Of a stretch of DNA of 64,000 bases, positions 43,123 through 56,930 are shown piece after piece. Every line of letters starts with the position of its first letter. Positions within the stretch are counted from its first letter, which is position 1. Below the pieces are notes generated by a model. The model ran no database searches. It was not told the DNA's origin and worked only from the letters and a program-made list of their open reading frames with translations. This stretch comes from Lentinus brumalis (lineage: Eukaryota > Basidiomycota > Agaricomycetes > Polyporales > Polyporaceae), in NCBI GenBank assembly GCA_001792895.1, contig MARA01000010.1:930001-994000 (forward strand). The letters run 5' to 3'. The position numbers were made by a program, and so were the translations under genes.

Positions 43123-46095
43123 CCTCATCCCTCGTCATCGATTCATCCGCATGTCTCACCTCGCTTGCTTCGACCTTGCGGATTGCGGACGTCCTGCGCT
43201 ATATTCATATCCTCTCTGTTATCACCCTGCATATCCGCCATCCCTCATATAGCATACCGCATTTATTGTCTAATCTTTGCATACTTATACGAGTGCTCGA
43301 CCCGCACTTGCCTTCCTCCTTCCCTCGCTGCGCACCGCGCCTCCAGCACCGCCGTCTCCGGCCCTCCCCAGTCCCGAGTCCGCGCACACAGCCTAGAGCG
43401 CGCACGCATGGACAGCTCGTCGGTCGCGCCGCTGCACCACCGCTTGCCATCAAGCCGCGGTCGAGCTGGCCCAGGTTCTGGTCCAGGCAGCGACCGAGGG
43501 CCCTGGGACGCATGTGCGCGGGTGTCGCGTTTGCATGTCGCGGATCGTCCGGGTGCCCGGGCGGATCCTCCGTCGCGTCCTGCATATATTGTACGTCCTG
43601 GCCGCCCTTTGGCACTGTATTGTATCGGCCGTTCTTCGTTACAGCTACGGTACTTGCGCGCGTCGGGTTCAGATACGTGCGGTGGAACCGCGGACGCTGT
43701 CGCCTGTTGCTGGTTTTATTTAACGTTTGCGTCGTGTAGTCGGAATACAGGATGGGCTGGAGTCTCCTCGGATTCTCGGATTTTCCTCTGGATCAGGCTG
43801 CGTGTGCGCGTGTGTTGTGTGACTGTGCGACTTCCGGTGTCTGTGGCCTGCGAGGGTCTGTCTGCGGCACTGCGGTATGTCTGAGTGTTTTGCTTCCGGG
43901 GGTGCCTGCGCTGTACATCATGTGTGCCAGCGGGGTAGATGCAGGGGGTCTGAGGACCTATCTGCTGCTCGCGAGTCTCTCGATCGCCTCGCGTTTCGCG
44001 CCGTGATTCCGGGTGGGTGGTTCTGCGAGGATCGATCGAGATGGTCGGCATGTACATCGGGATGTACGAGTACATCCATCCGCGTTCGAATCTGTGTTGG
44101 TTCTGCTGCTCGCAACCACGGATTGACGAGTCGGGACGGCGGACATCACCCTGCCGCAAGCTTGACGGTGGCCACGGCCACGGCCAAGGCCCCGGGGCCC
44201 AAAGGTTCCGTCGCGCCGTCACGCTGTTTCCGCAAACTGACACTGACAGGTCTGCAGCTTCCGTGTTGCGGGCTGCGGTTGCGTCGCAGCTGCATCTCGA
44301 AGATGGCCATCTCGGCGTGCATCACCAATGCATCAGCCAACACAAGGCTCGCTCGAGACAGCCGGTACTTGTCAATATGTGTGCCATCGACAGTAACATC
44401 GACTCGAGTGGCGGTTCCATGGTGGTTGCACAACAGCTTGGGCCTTGTGGTGCTGACGGCCAACTGACGGCGCCCGCCGCACCCTCAGAATCTGCGGCGA
44501 TCGTCGCTAGCATGCAGGCATCCTGTCGACTGTCGCTTCGAGGCTCGCACACCTCGCACGGCTTCGTCTGAACGTTCACGGCAGAACGCACGAGCGATGT
44601 CGGCCGAAGCCTAGCTGGTAGCATTCATGCACATCATGCTTCATGCTTCGTCCAGTTCGCGTTGGGAATCATCCGTGGCTTGATGTTCGCCGCCATATGT
44701 CATTGTCTGGAGACTCTGTTCCGGCTGACGCCTGCTGGGCCTCCTATGTGTCCACCAAGGCGCAGCGGCGTTGGCCGGAGACGATGTGCTCCTCCGTGGA
44801 TCTCCTTGCCCGCGTAACTGCAAGGGTCCCGTAACGTATCCCAGTAGGCAGATACAAAGCAACTGTCCATACGCTGCTCGCGGACATGAGCCCGGAATCG
44901 CATGCATTGCCACAACTCGGGGGAGGCGAATACCCATCTCGGCATGCATGCTCCCCGGCGCGAGGCGACTCCCGCTTTCCGATGCAGATTCATGCCATGC
45001 GTTCTCCCGTCTGACAAACTCGGATACGTATGTGCAGATCCCGGGAGCAATACAGCTAGAACTGCTGTAGCTAAGAGAGAGAGCTTTCTAGTCGAACAGA
45101 CCTCCCGCGCGGGATGTCTTGGGCAAGGCGCAAGGCAGAGTATCGTCGCCCGTGCCGTCACGTCTGCCCCCGTCCCCATCCCCGCATCGTCGCGCATCGC
45201 GATCGCCTTCCATATGTCGCGCCGCGCATCCCGCATGTCGTGCCGCTGGCCCGTACCCGCGCCAGCCTTGAGCTTGAGCTTTGGGCCTTATTGCGTGCGA
45301 GGACGCAAGATACGACATGGATAATAAGTATATCGCGCGATAATGGAGAGCGCAAGTACGTGATGGTACGTACATACGCAGTTCCTGCGCGCCCCAGAGG
45401 TCGCGGCATGCGAACGCGATGGTGGTCCGTGCGTGGTCCGGGGTCTGCGGCCGCACTCTGGGATGCTTACGGGAGGCCGAGGATCCCGCACGCAGGGAGA
45501 TCCATTCTCAGCCTCCCAGCATCCACGCATGTCACGCAAAAGTGCCTCAATCACCGATAGACTCACCTGAGCACACACTCCACTCCTCCCCAGCGCACGT
45601 CCGTCGTCCTCGAGCCTGCAGTCGACCGAACAGACGCGCAGGGCTATTCTAGCCTTGGGGAGTACGACTCTGACTCTGAGCGACTGGGCGGTTGCCTTGC
45701 GCCTGAGACTGTCTGGGGAGCGAGAGGTTCCCCGCCCAACGGGCGAAAATCCGGGGAGGAGGATGCGCATGACATCAGGCGCACGTATGCCCCAGCCAAA
45801 AGCCCCCGCCGGGGCCGCAGTATCTGAATCCGCGAATACGCCGCCGTTTAGGATTCGCTCGGGCCCTCTTCGCGAAGCCGCAGAAGCTTGCAAGGGACCG
45901 ACCCCAAGATAGCGCATGAGTACCGAGGCCAGAGGGTGGACGAATGATGTAAGGGCCACGTCCGCGTGTTCTGCAAGCTTGTCGGAGAATAGGACGCCTG
46001 GGGCGTAAGGTTTGGCTCAGGGCGGGGGCTCTTGGTCGGGCGTGGCTTGAAGGTCCCGTGGTGTGCAGATGGGGATTGTGAGGCGGGCGAGAGAT

Positions 46096-46113
46096 GGGTG
46101 GGGTGGGGTGGGG
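46096..46113 (+). other. G-quadruplex-type G tract
   Basis: GGG T GGGG T GGGG T GGGG: four G-runs with single-base loops, the most stable arrangement for an intramolecular quadruplex. It lies about 420 bp past the 3' end of the uS7 gene. Confidence 0.85.
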
Positions 46114-46261
46114 ACAGCACGTTGGTCGGGACAGAAACGGGCCGCCAGGAGTTGCACGGGAGGCGCGGGAGTAGTACCACTCTCTTGCTCGCTGGAGGTT
46201 CTCATGGACGGCGGCACCGCTGTGAGGTGCATGTACGCGTTCCCGCGCCCGTCGCGCGTTA

Positions 46262-47433
<1,172 letters not shown>

Positions 47434-48315
47434 TTTGGAGGGCGAGAGTCTTGAGGTGCCGCGGGGACTTTTCGTGGGTTCGACGTCGACGACGGTGAGG
47501 ACGAGTTAGGCGCACGCGACTCTCGCTTGTTTGATCCTGTTGTCCCGCCACTCCCAGCAAGGTTTGCCCGCCCCGGCATCTCCCGAAGCAACTGTACAGT
47601 TCATCCCGGCCCGGTGCTCCGTACTCAACGCCTGCGCCTCGACGTCGGTGGACTTCGCAGCTGTACATGGCTCTCCTCGACTATTCACTTGACATACTCC
47701 AAGGAGACCTTCGTATCTGATGTCCTCAATTGTCGCAGCCCCTGGGCCTGCACCTTGGATTGCCGGGCTTGAACTTGAATACCATGACCACGTCGGTCTC
47801 CCGCTCGACGAAAGAACGCACGCAACCACGCTCATCTGTTGTCGCGCTGTCATAGGTCTCACAATCGTCAGCAGTCCTACATAGTCACGCATCATGTCTC
47901 AACATTTGGGCATTCTGTACAAGCAAAGGCAGGTCGATGCACGCTTGCCGTTTTAGCGCTCACTCGTTGCTCTTCTTCTGTCCTCTGTCCATCTGGCGAA
48001 GCGTTGGCCGCGCTCGGGTACGTAGCCTTGTGTCGCCTCATCGACGCCTCCATGATGTTCAGCTCGCTTTTTCTTTTCGGATCGTGCGAATTTGTGACTG
48101 TGAAAGAGAGGAAGGCCGTCTATGGCGCATTGACCCTCGCAGATGACAGGCTTTGTGACAGGAAGTCGTCGATGGCCTTCCTGATCGACCTTCGCTTTCC
48201 CTCTGCTTTGCGTGAGCTCACTCGCGATCGCGCTCATATATAAGATGGCGCGGGCAGCGCACAATCTTTGCATCCCCCTCCTCCCCCTTCTCCCTGAGCC
48301 TCTTTCTGCGGGATC
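47434..48315. other. Divergent promoter region
   Basis: It separates the uS7 gene (minus) from the coiled-coil gene (plus). No gene is supported. Apart from the TATA box listed separately, a GCGATCGCG-like palindromic stretch lies at 48,223-48,232. Confidence 0.5.
48237..48244 (+). promoter_or_regulatory. TATA box of the coiled-coil protein gene
   Basis: TATATAAG in gctcatatataagatgg lies about 75 nt before the start codon at 48316; a C/T-rich leader follows it. Confidence 0.55.
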
Positions 48316-50309
48316 ATGATTGCAGAGCGTACGCATCGCAGCATCCACGTCGAGACGATCCTGGCGCTCGAGGAGGTGCGCACGTTATTTGGACAGTGCG
48401 GTGAAGTGTACGTCCAGCCCGCCAAACTCCTGTCTACTTGCTAACACCTCCGTATATGCGCGGCAGGCGTGGCGTATACACTACCGGACCTGCTGACGAC
48501 TCGCTGCGCACCCGGTACTTCGTCGAGTATCGCGATACAAGAGGAGTCAAGCACGCGTGCGCCCTCCAGCTTGCCGGCACTTCCGTGCATCCGCTGGAAC
48601 CATGCACGGAACCCGCCGGCTGCTTCCAAACCATCGTCTCGCCGGACTTGCCTCAGAAGCCCCATGCCGAAGTCATCCAGACCGCACGCTGGTCGCCATA
48701 CGGCAGGAATCCCCCCAAGAACAACAAGAAGATGCGACATGCCCACCAGGCCGGTGAGTACTGTTCTGATATCTAATGTACATTGCAGTGGCTCATATCG
48801 TTCATTTCGACAGGTAAGAGAACAGAGAACAGACCGCCTAGTACCTACACCGTCCTTGGCGCCGAGCCCGCCACAAAGCAACCCCGTCCGACAAATCCTC
48901 CGCTCGAGTCCCCCGCACGAGGACAGCGTGAATCCTTCAACAAGGAGAATCATTCCTACCTTGGTCCCCCATCGGCTGGCATGACTCCATGTTGGATCAT
49001 ACCGAGGGCTCTGTTGGTTTCACGCCCGCATACATCCACGGTGATGCGTCGTTCCATTCCTCTCTGTCTGGTTTCACAGAGCCGTCGTCAAGCTCGTCTG
49101 GGCTTGGGACCGGCTTCTTCCCACACCGGATTTCATTCGACTGCGACCCTCCGTCATTCCCCATGTACGGCGACCCCATCGAGGTCCGGCTTGACAGTCT
49201 CGGCGAGTCGCCTGAAGAGATCATCTCTATCCTGAAGACTGCTGCCAGCGACCCTGCTGAGTGCGGGAAGTGGGCGGTCGTCGGCGCTCACTATCGTAGT
49301 CGGGGTAACGTCCACGCCGCCGCGGCAGTGATCTCCACGATGATTCAAGGTGAGCGAGCGAGTTTCCTGGGCGTCCTACAAAGCAGTCGCTGACGGCCTA
49401 ACGCTGTCTCTCGCAGTGATGCTCGCTGTTGGCATGGATTTGTCGCAGCTCCGGCCGGCGGTCTTGATGCTTTCGAGCTACCATCTAGACCTTGCGCGAC
49501 AATTGCGCACGCAGACGGGCGAGGAGACCGTCGCGAGCAAATCTCATATGGACAAGGCGTGCGAAGGGTTTCGGACGGTGTATGGCGCGTACGAGCCTCC
49601 GCCGCCGTATGCGCCGGTGGATAGCCATGGTGGCGCTTCCGGTCCTTGTCCGGCTCCGGCGCACCCACCAGTGCTCTCCGCCGCCGATGCGAACGCTACG
49701 ACCACGGCGGACGTCAAGTTCAGCGACGGCCTGCGCCCGGAAGCATCTACCGCCGCCAATGCGACATCCACTCCGAAGCCTAAGCTCATGGGTCCGTCGA
49801 CGCCCAGGCCCGTGCCTCGTGCTGTCGCAATGGGTAGTACACCTTGCACGACCCCCATTGCTGTCCCCAGTCCAACCGGCCCCCGACACGGGCAGCTCAA
49901 AATGCTCGAGCGCGAGATCCAGACGCTCCGGGACAAGCACGAAAAGCAGCACGACTCTCTCGAGCGTGCGCGCGCCGCGAAGCGGAGGCTCGAAGATGAC
50001 CTCGACAGGGAGCAGCACCGCCGCCGAAAGCTCGAGACTCAGCTGGAGAAGGCCGAGAAGTCGGCGGCGGGGGCGCAGCGGGGTGAGGAGTACGCCCTGG
50101 AACAGTGCCGCGCCGAGGTCGAGACGCGGCGGCGGGCTGAGAGCCGAGTGGAAGAGCTCCGAGAGCGGATCGCAGCTATGGAGCCGAAGATTGCGGAGTG
50201 CGAGGAGCGGGAACGGAGGACGAGGGAGTACTTTGGGAAGCTGGGCGTTACGTTCTTGAAGGCTGCGAGAGGCGAGAATCTGGACCTGCCGACCATGATG
50301 AGGATGTAG
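48316..50309 (+). CDS. Conserved fungal coiled-coil protein of unknown function
   Basis: Exons 48316-48407, 48467-48753, 48814 to about 48,960, then to 49349, and 49417-50309. The N-terminus starts MIAERTHRSIHVETILALEE and an ordered domain follows (GVYTTGPADDSLRTRYFVEY). The middle has EVRLDSLGESPEEIISILK and a short domain with AVVGAHYRSRGN. The C-terminal ~130 residues form a long coiled coil (QLKMLEREIQTLRDKHEKQH to ELRERIAAMEPKIAECEERE), ending NLDLPTMMRM. Between exons 3 and 4, near 48,930-48,980, the frame must shift by one and no canonical intron explains it. Either a short unusual intron or an indel near the CCCCC run is present. I assign no function. Confidence 0.7.
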
Positions 50310-51265
50310 CTATAGGGGGTTTTTCACATCGGAAGGGAGTGTATGTTCTGTCGGTGTATGTTTCCATGGCTGTATAACTCGCATGTATGATCTGTCACTT
50401 TCTCGTTTTGTACGTCACTCAATACCCGCCCTAGCGGCATAATTACAAGATACACTGTAGATCGATCTCGACGTACGACGTGGACGACGACGAGTCGATC
50501 CTAGTCGCCATACAACACTGTGACGGCTGTCTGTGAACAGTCCGCAAATCGATGCCGTGCGATGGGAGTCGTGGGTCCAGAGCAGACCCGGGCGATGGGT
50601 ACCTCAAGTTACTCCGGTTTTAGGCGGCGGACCTTCGAAGGCCCGGAGGAGGTTAGGATATTGCCAAGTGTATCCGTGGGGCGGTGCAGGGTTAAATGGA
50701 TAATGTCTGATCAGAGTTGTGTGTCTATGCTTGTGCAAGCTGGGATCGGTGCTTCAGCGCAGTCGAGGGCCGTGGACGGTGATGAGGTAGAACTCCGATA
50801 AAGGTGGAAAGGAAGACATACACGGTCGTGCATATCAGAGAAAGTAGTTCGAAGTTCACGGACTCGCCACTGACCTTGATGAGCGATATATACTTGACCC
50901 CCGGTACTTGCTTACTCAGTACCTGAGCGCGCGTCTGGTCTCTCATTGTGTCCAGCTAGAAGTATGGATAATTAGAGCATCGACACATACATAACATAAA
51001 GCCCAATACATCCCAATCTTCAAAGCGTAGACGATATGCGTTCGTTCTTCTATACAGACGGTACAACCGACGGATATAAGTACAATCCTTGTGGGGCCGT
51101 GCAGTGACTGGATCGTTCGCTGAAGAAAAATGAGCACAGCTAGCGGTGCGGACGATTGGGGGACACTCACCTTCACCACGAAGCCGAGACAACCCTCATA
51201 GGTGGTCGATACTCACACTAGATCGTTTGCTGAAGGAATGTGAGCGATCCGAGGGCATAGACGAC
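50310..51265. other. 3' to 3' intergenic region with a duplicated exon-like segment
   Basis: No independent gene. The right part (51111-51190) is a diverged copy of the end of the neighbouring BTB gene's last exon and its donor-like sequence. The rest shows nothing specific. Confidence 0.5.
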
Positions 51266-51300
51266 TCACGTGCCACTCACCTTCACCAGAGACCAGGCGT
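51111..51300. repeat. Two ~80-bp direct repeats, 110 bp apart
   Basis: The copies start gatcgttcgctgaag (51111) and gatcgtttgctgaag (51221). Both run through a shared cactcaccttcacca, the complement of a coding TGGTGAAG followed by GTGAGTG. The second copy includes the end of the BTB gene's last exon; the first looks like a duplicated exon/donor left downstream. Confidence 0.65.
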
Positions 51301-52401
51301 AGCACACACCGTGTATCCTCTCCACCAACATCCGCCGGCATCCTTCGCAGGCGACCTTCTCTCCGATGTTCTCGAGGTGAAGCCTCAGGCTGTTGGCGGA
51401 TATGCCTACGAGAAAGAATAGAACTCAACGTCAGCGTCTCTGATACTGCTGTCGTGCCCACCCTTACTCGGGGTCGCGTCCCATGCGAGCTGGGCGGTGG
51501 CCAGGGCCCACTCCCGGATCAGCAGGCCCTGCTGGCCGTCCCTGCACCCAGGCATCGGCGAATGGGTCCGCGGGGCCTGGAGGAGGATGTGGCGGAGGGC
51601 AGTCATCCGGTCCTGGTGCAGGAGGATGAGTCGCTTGAGGTAGACCGGGCCTATCTTCGTCACCAGCTCGTCCGTGAGCCGGGACATATCGAACGAGAGC
51701 AGGTGCCCGGAGGCGATGACGGCGATGTCCTCGAGCCCGTGGCTAGCGGCCAGGGCGAAGGTGTCGATCGGGTGGTACGGCGCATTCGAAAGCAGGAGCT
51801 GGTAGAGCTGCTGGTGCGGCGCGGCGTGCGGCTCGATCGGGATCCCGTACTTGATCATGGCCGTGAATGCGTTGTCGACGGTCTGCAGTGCGGGGAAGTA
51901 GTGCAGGGAGGACATGCCGTAGATGATGTGTAGGACGATATTGAGCGTGTCGCCGACCTCGCGGCAGAGGATGGTCGGCAGGGACCCGCCGTAAATGTGC
52001 TCGACGTCGTAGAAGAGGCCGTCGAACCCGTTTGACGAGGCGGTGATGATGCGGTGGCGGTGGATGTAGAAGTAGACATGGTTCGAGGAGACGATGATTG
52101 AGTCGGGGAGGCGGTCGTCGTCTCGCAGAGAGGGCCCGAAAGTAATGGATACGGTCGCATCGTCGGGAGGGTCAAGCAGCGGGGAGGCCTGTAGGTGGGC
52201 GGTGAGGTCAGTATACGTGTCCAGGCTGCAGCGGCCACGACATCGGTTGGAAAAATTGTAGTCACGCACGGGGATAGCCGTCTGTGAGAGATCCGAACCA
52301 TCTCCTTGTCCCCTCATAGCATTGACACTGCCTTGAGGGCTCGTTGTGCCGCTCGATGATGGGTCAGGCGAAGGGTAGAACGGGAATCCAGAGTAATCCA
52401 T
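51266..52401 (-). CDS. BTB/POZ-like domain protein (fungal family)
   Basis: Exons 52401-51468 and 51405-51266 give 357 aa. After a disordered Ser/Pro-rich start (MDYSGFPFYPSPDPSSSGTT) comes the domain. DDATVSITFGPSLRDDDRLP and DSIIVSSNHVYFYIHRHRII correspond to the first strands and the substrate-facing helix of a BTB-like fold. LPTILCREVGDTLNIVLHII and FTAMIKYGIPIEP continue it. A helical C-terminal part follows (HGLEDIAVIASGHLLSFDMS, YLKRLILLHQDRMTALRHIL), then a Cys-containing tail (VACEGCRRMLVERIHGVCYA). Large families of such proteins exist in wood-decay basidiomycetes, some acting as adaptors for cullin ubiquitin ligases; that role is not shown here. The ORF is open upstream to 52647, but the ATG at 52401 precedes a typical start. 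If the GTGAGT at the end of exon 2 is used as a donor, the gene continues left of 51266. Confidence 0.75.
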
Positions 52402-53535
52402 CGGCTGGGTGGCTGGGCAAGGCTGAATGAGCGGGTTTACGACGCCCGAGCTCCTCGCGGTCAACAGCGGGCAGTAGCAGACTGCGGTCCTCGCCTTCTT
52501 GCTCCTCAGCGGGCCGACTGCCTTGTGGCAGGAGGCAGCTGCGTCCTTTAAGAACGCCGCCCTACAAACAAAGAGTGGTTGCCCCCGCTGGCGCTCGATA
52601 TGGGAGCTTTCTCGGCACTGGCGTGGACGGCAAGGGTCAGGAACCAATGATATCGTTGATAGATAGATGCCGAGGCCCGCAAACCACTTGTCCTTTCCTG
52701 CTAAATGATAATGAGTGCTCGTTCAAACTTCAGCGGATCGCAGCTCGTGATTTCAATCGGTTGCGCTGACGCGCTTGACTTGTGACGAGGTTATACAGCC
52801 CTGTATAAGTCCGCACTAAGTATCACAGACACAGTATTTGTCCAATCAAGTATCAGAAAACTGTGGGCTTATACAGTGCGTCCCGCGAAGGCACGCGCGC
52901 CGGCGCGACCAGCTGATTGAATAAAAAATAAATGGACAGTCGGTCCCGCAACGGCGCAAACCGTGTCACAACAAAGGAAACCTCAATACCTGTGTGGACC
53001 ACAAAGGTACCACTCAGTGGGTCTCCACGCTTAAAAGGTCTTGAACACTTACTTAGCTGTTCAAAAGCCCGGGCTTGTTCAGACCTGAGGGTCACTCGTC
53101 AGCGGCCGAGGGACATCTGTGTCGTTGTCCCCGAGCCATATATACTTGCTCGATCCTAGTCATTGCACAGCAGTTTCGTATAGCGAGAACATTATAGGAC
53201 ATTGTGGCTTTTGTCCAGATCGTTCCGGGCGCTTCGCGAATGGTCTTGTGTGTCCCGGCAACTTCCGTGGCGGGCGTCTACTTACATGTACATGCCGACC
53301 GACCACGACGGCATCGGGACTCGCACTGTTCAGTGGTCTAGAATACAATAGGTCGTTCGAACACGTCGGTGAGATGCTGATTGCGACTGTGTGCTGAGTC
53401 TGGTGCTTCGCGCTTTCCTATCCTCCGAGTCTGCATGGCTACCTTTCTTACTCAGCAAACCATCTCACTTGGAACTTCTCGGCTTCTAGACTCTAGCAGA
53501 AAAAGGCAAGGATATTTTTGACTCTTTATTCCAAT
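52402..53535. other. Intergenic region
   Basis: No supported gene. At 52,889-52,901 there is a perfect GC-rich palindrome gcgcgccggcgcg (odd centre), beside an A/T-rich gaataaaaaataaat run. The left part holds the BTB promoter and an open upstream frame; the right part holds the 3' end of the aldo/keto reductase gene. Confidence 0.5.
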
Positions 53536-55113
53536 CTACCGATACTCAGCTCCGCAATCACCAATGGTTCTGATCAACTCCGGACCGTTCGACTGCAGGA
53601 GCACCCCTTGTATGGCCGCTCGATCATCTGCGCTCAGCCTGAACCCGTACACCTTCCTATTTTCGTCCGTGTGCTCTGAGACACCCATGCGAACACCTGC
53701 ATGCTTCTATCAGCACGTAACTTCTGGAGCTTACAGGAAGAGCTGCATACCGATGATCACTGCGCCGACAAAGGAATGGTCTAGCACCCAACGGGTTGCT
53801 ATATTCGCGATGCTTGTGCCCTCGTACTTGTCAGCGATGGACCGGAGCAGAGAGAGCAGCGATTGGAACAGGGACCAGCTTCCCCACGCCTTCACTATCA
53901 TGTCAAGGTACTGAATTATCCAAGTTAGCTTTTGTGGGTGCATGTGAAACGGGAGTCAATATCGCCGACCTTGCGCTGAGATGGAGTCAAGGATCCGGAA
54001 TACAGATCAGGCTCTTCTTTCCCGAGCCAGCTGTCAGAGAGGAAGCCGCCGCACTTAAGATTTCATCAGAAAACTTATTTCACAAGCGATACCGGATGCG
54101 GTACTTACGAGAGTGCCGTACGTCAACAATTTGACATTGTGCTTGTGGCACACCTCTGCCATCATTGAGAGTGGTCGCATGTCGATGAGAGAGAACTGTA
54201 GCACATTCTTCAGACCCAACAGCATCTCGAGTGACGATTGAAACACGACTTGCCTGCACTTGATTGGACACGATACTGCCGGGACCTAACTCCGTGCATA
54301 TCTCATCCATGTGTATGGTGTCAAAGTTACACAGGCCCAGCAGCGAGATCTTGCCCTCCCGCTGCAGATCCCGAAGATGGTGCATCGCAGTAAGATAGCC
54401 GGGATGATCATAGTCCTGCCAGTGAAACTATTGCATGACATATATCAGCAAACCTCCGACAAAACGTCGGACTTTCTGCACCCAACACTGACCTGGAGTA
54501 GATCGACGCGCTCCGACTTCATGCGCTCGCGTCGCTCATTGACCGCGGCCTCAACTTGCGCCCTAGTGGGCTCTATTGTCCGGAAGACACACCACTTTGT
54601 AGCGCCGAAGATCTCCTCGGGGTGCGGCCAGTTCTGTCGGAACTCGCCCTAAACGCCGGAGGTCAGTACCGCCCACGCTGAGTCACAATAGGGAACACCG
54701 TACTCACAAACAATATCTCCGCGGAGCCGTAATGGTCGGCTTGATAGAGGTGGAAACCAAGATCAGGCACGACAGTGTACACATAGACATCCATACGTAC
54801 CCTGAAAGACGTCGGGACATCAAGAAGACGACGTCAGCAGCAGATCTCGAGAAGGACCACACAGTCGTCCTCACCATGTCTAGAAGAAGGAGTCGTCGTT
54901 ACATAACTTGAAGGCAGCAGAGGCACTGTGCTCACCAAAAGCTGTATAGCCATTCTCGGCGTACGTCGCCATCTGGCGGCGGATCTTGGCGGCAGGCGCG
55001 CTGCCCCATGAGTTGCTGGAGAGCTGCCAAAGCCCGTTGAAGAGTCGGGGTAGCTCATACTCTCCAAGCAGGAAGGTTTCCTCCCTAGAAAGAATGTCGG
55101 GTTGCATGATCAT
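53536..55113 (-). CDS. Aldo/keto reductase (NADPH-dependent oxidoreductase)
   Basis: Reduces aldehydes or ketones of small molecules with NADPH; the substrate is unknown. Resolved exons: 55113-54936, 54708 region to about 54,745, 54649-54493, 54427-54254, 54195-54109, 54053-53970, 53910-53751 and 53696-53536. Family signs in order: GLWQLSSNSWG; the tyrosine motif DHYGSAEILFGEF (Tyr is the catalytic acid, preceded by the expected FDM/A); RERMKSERVDLLQFHWQDYD with the His of the active site; and SLLGLCNFDTIHMDE. Then come SNQVQFSLIDMRP and LLTYGTLCGGFLSDSWL, and finally a C-terminal region VRMGVSEHTDENRK that would contact the cofactor phosphate. The join between 54936 and the DHYGSAE exon needs a tiny exon (acatg near 54,876) and is not resolved. 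One intron, 54196-54253, has a GC donor. Confidence 0.85.
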
Positions 55114-56930
55114 CGTGATCGTCGAATTTGAGGGACTGTCTCTGCGGGATCGCTGAACGTCAGCAATCGGCGACCATGTATTATATACTTGCGCGCCATC
55201 TTACTTGGACGTTGAATGTCAAGGGATAATGCAAGTCTAGCGCGACGGCCGGAGCACGGTCTCCTTTCTTGTCACCGGGGGCAGTTAGCTCATCTGATGT
55301 TGGCAACCCGTATCAGTTATCCCGCGCTCTATGGGTACGGGAGTTGCCTTTCGCTGCTTAGCTGGCAGCCTGGTGGCCCAAACTAAGTGGCGGTCGGCGC
55401 GATGACCTGTGCGTTGGTAGGCTGTGAATGTCTTGGTGAACATCGGGCTGAAGAAGGACAGATGGCGCACTGGCGTCGCATCGTGAGATCCTTCCTTGTG
55501 TCACGGTTCTGACCACATCCTGATATGGGAAGGCTGTGACACGATACCGCTGTCACGTAAGATTGAAACTCCTCGGCCGCTCGGACCAACTTACTCCAAA
55601 CCGCAACGGCGAACGGTCATTTCACCAATATGGCAAGTCAATAGTCTCACTGCGCAAATAAACTATCGGCTGCGGTGGGTGGAATAAGTAACGCCAGCCT
55701 TGGCGCTCACTGAGACTCACGGTGTTCCAATCCGAGTATGTACTTACAACAAGTGTGCTCGGCTCTCCTGCCGATCCTGTCGACTTGGCACAACGGCCTC
55801 CTTATCCTATGCACGAGCCCGCATGCCTTTGTGGTCATGGCTTTGACAGATAGCAATTCTATGCCAATTGCGGGAGCAAATTTCACGGTGGGGTTCACTC
55901 GGAGGCCTGCGGAAGACGAATCTAGTCAATCCACGCCGGTGCCTCCGGTAACTAAACAAGAGACCACTGACCACAAGACTGGCCGCGCATCACTCTGCAA
56001 CCAGGTTGGTAAGTGGCGGATCAGTTTGCGGTACTACCTACGCTCATCTCTTGGGAATAATAGATGTCGAAAATAAGTGTCTTCCTCGGGTCCGTGTCAG
56101 GGCCGTGTAGTCCTGGCACATAGCTCTAGCTGACGAGCCCGCCCGGCGCATGCGATATGTGTTTCGAATGAGTGACGCATGCTGTCCTGTCCGTGTAAGT
56201 GTGCGGCCCGCTCTATTGCTGACGAGATCAACCCCGCCACTCACTACCACTTGGAGTACATACATGCGTCCACACTGTCTCCAAGAGCAGTTAGGGCCCT
56301 GGCCGTCTGCGCCCGGGGCCCTACACCCCGGTCGCTGCGAGGATCTATGTAGGATGTTGGCAATGCACTTCCCAACCGAGTGCCATACACGCAGATGAAA
56401 CGTCGGGTCTCAGTCGGATAGCGGAAATACAACTTAACCCAATCAGTGTCCGATCTGAGCACAGAGCAACCATTTGGGGACAAAATTGCAGGCGGGTCGA
56501 ATGCTCCGCGTAATCGACCTGCGCTTTCTGGGCAAGCGATGATGACTGCAGTCATGCAAGATGCCAGGAGTGTGCAACATGTGCACAGTGTTTCCGCTTT
56601 AATCGTACCGTTCCCTTCTTTGTGCACTTAGCCGGTCTCCATCAGGATCCCGGGTCCGCTATAAGAATAGTCAGGAGACGACGGACAGGAGCACAAAGCA
56701 TCGCTCACATCCACACCCACACCCACATCCACATCACTCTTCTCTTCCATCCCCTCGCCACACGTCGAGATGCCGTCAGTCGATGGAACCACAACTCACA
56801 GAGGTCCTGTCCTCGGCCATGTGTTAGTCAGATGTGGCGAACAGATGCATTGTGTTGCCTGCTGACATCAGTTCTACAGAAATCTCATGGTCGATACGTT
56901 CATCTCGAACGCAACACTCACCGAGTCAGC
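55114..56930. other. Intergenic region
   Basis: No supported gene; short frames such as 55738-56076 show no motif. A CACACCCACATCC-type simple repeat lies at 56,705-56,740 just after a TATA-like box, in the probable leader of the next gene. Confidence 0.5.
56660..56667 (+). promoter_or_regulatory. TATA-like box of the 191-aa protein gene
   Basis: TATAAGAA in gtccgctataagaatag lies about 270 nt before the ATG at 56931. The C/A-rich run that follows could be the 5' leader, perhaps containing an intron. Confidence 0.35.

Noticed and set aside
43060..43884. 274-codon plus-strand frame including a poly-His run
   Set aside because: The His run is a (CAT)8 microsatellite and the rest has no protein-like order.
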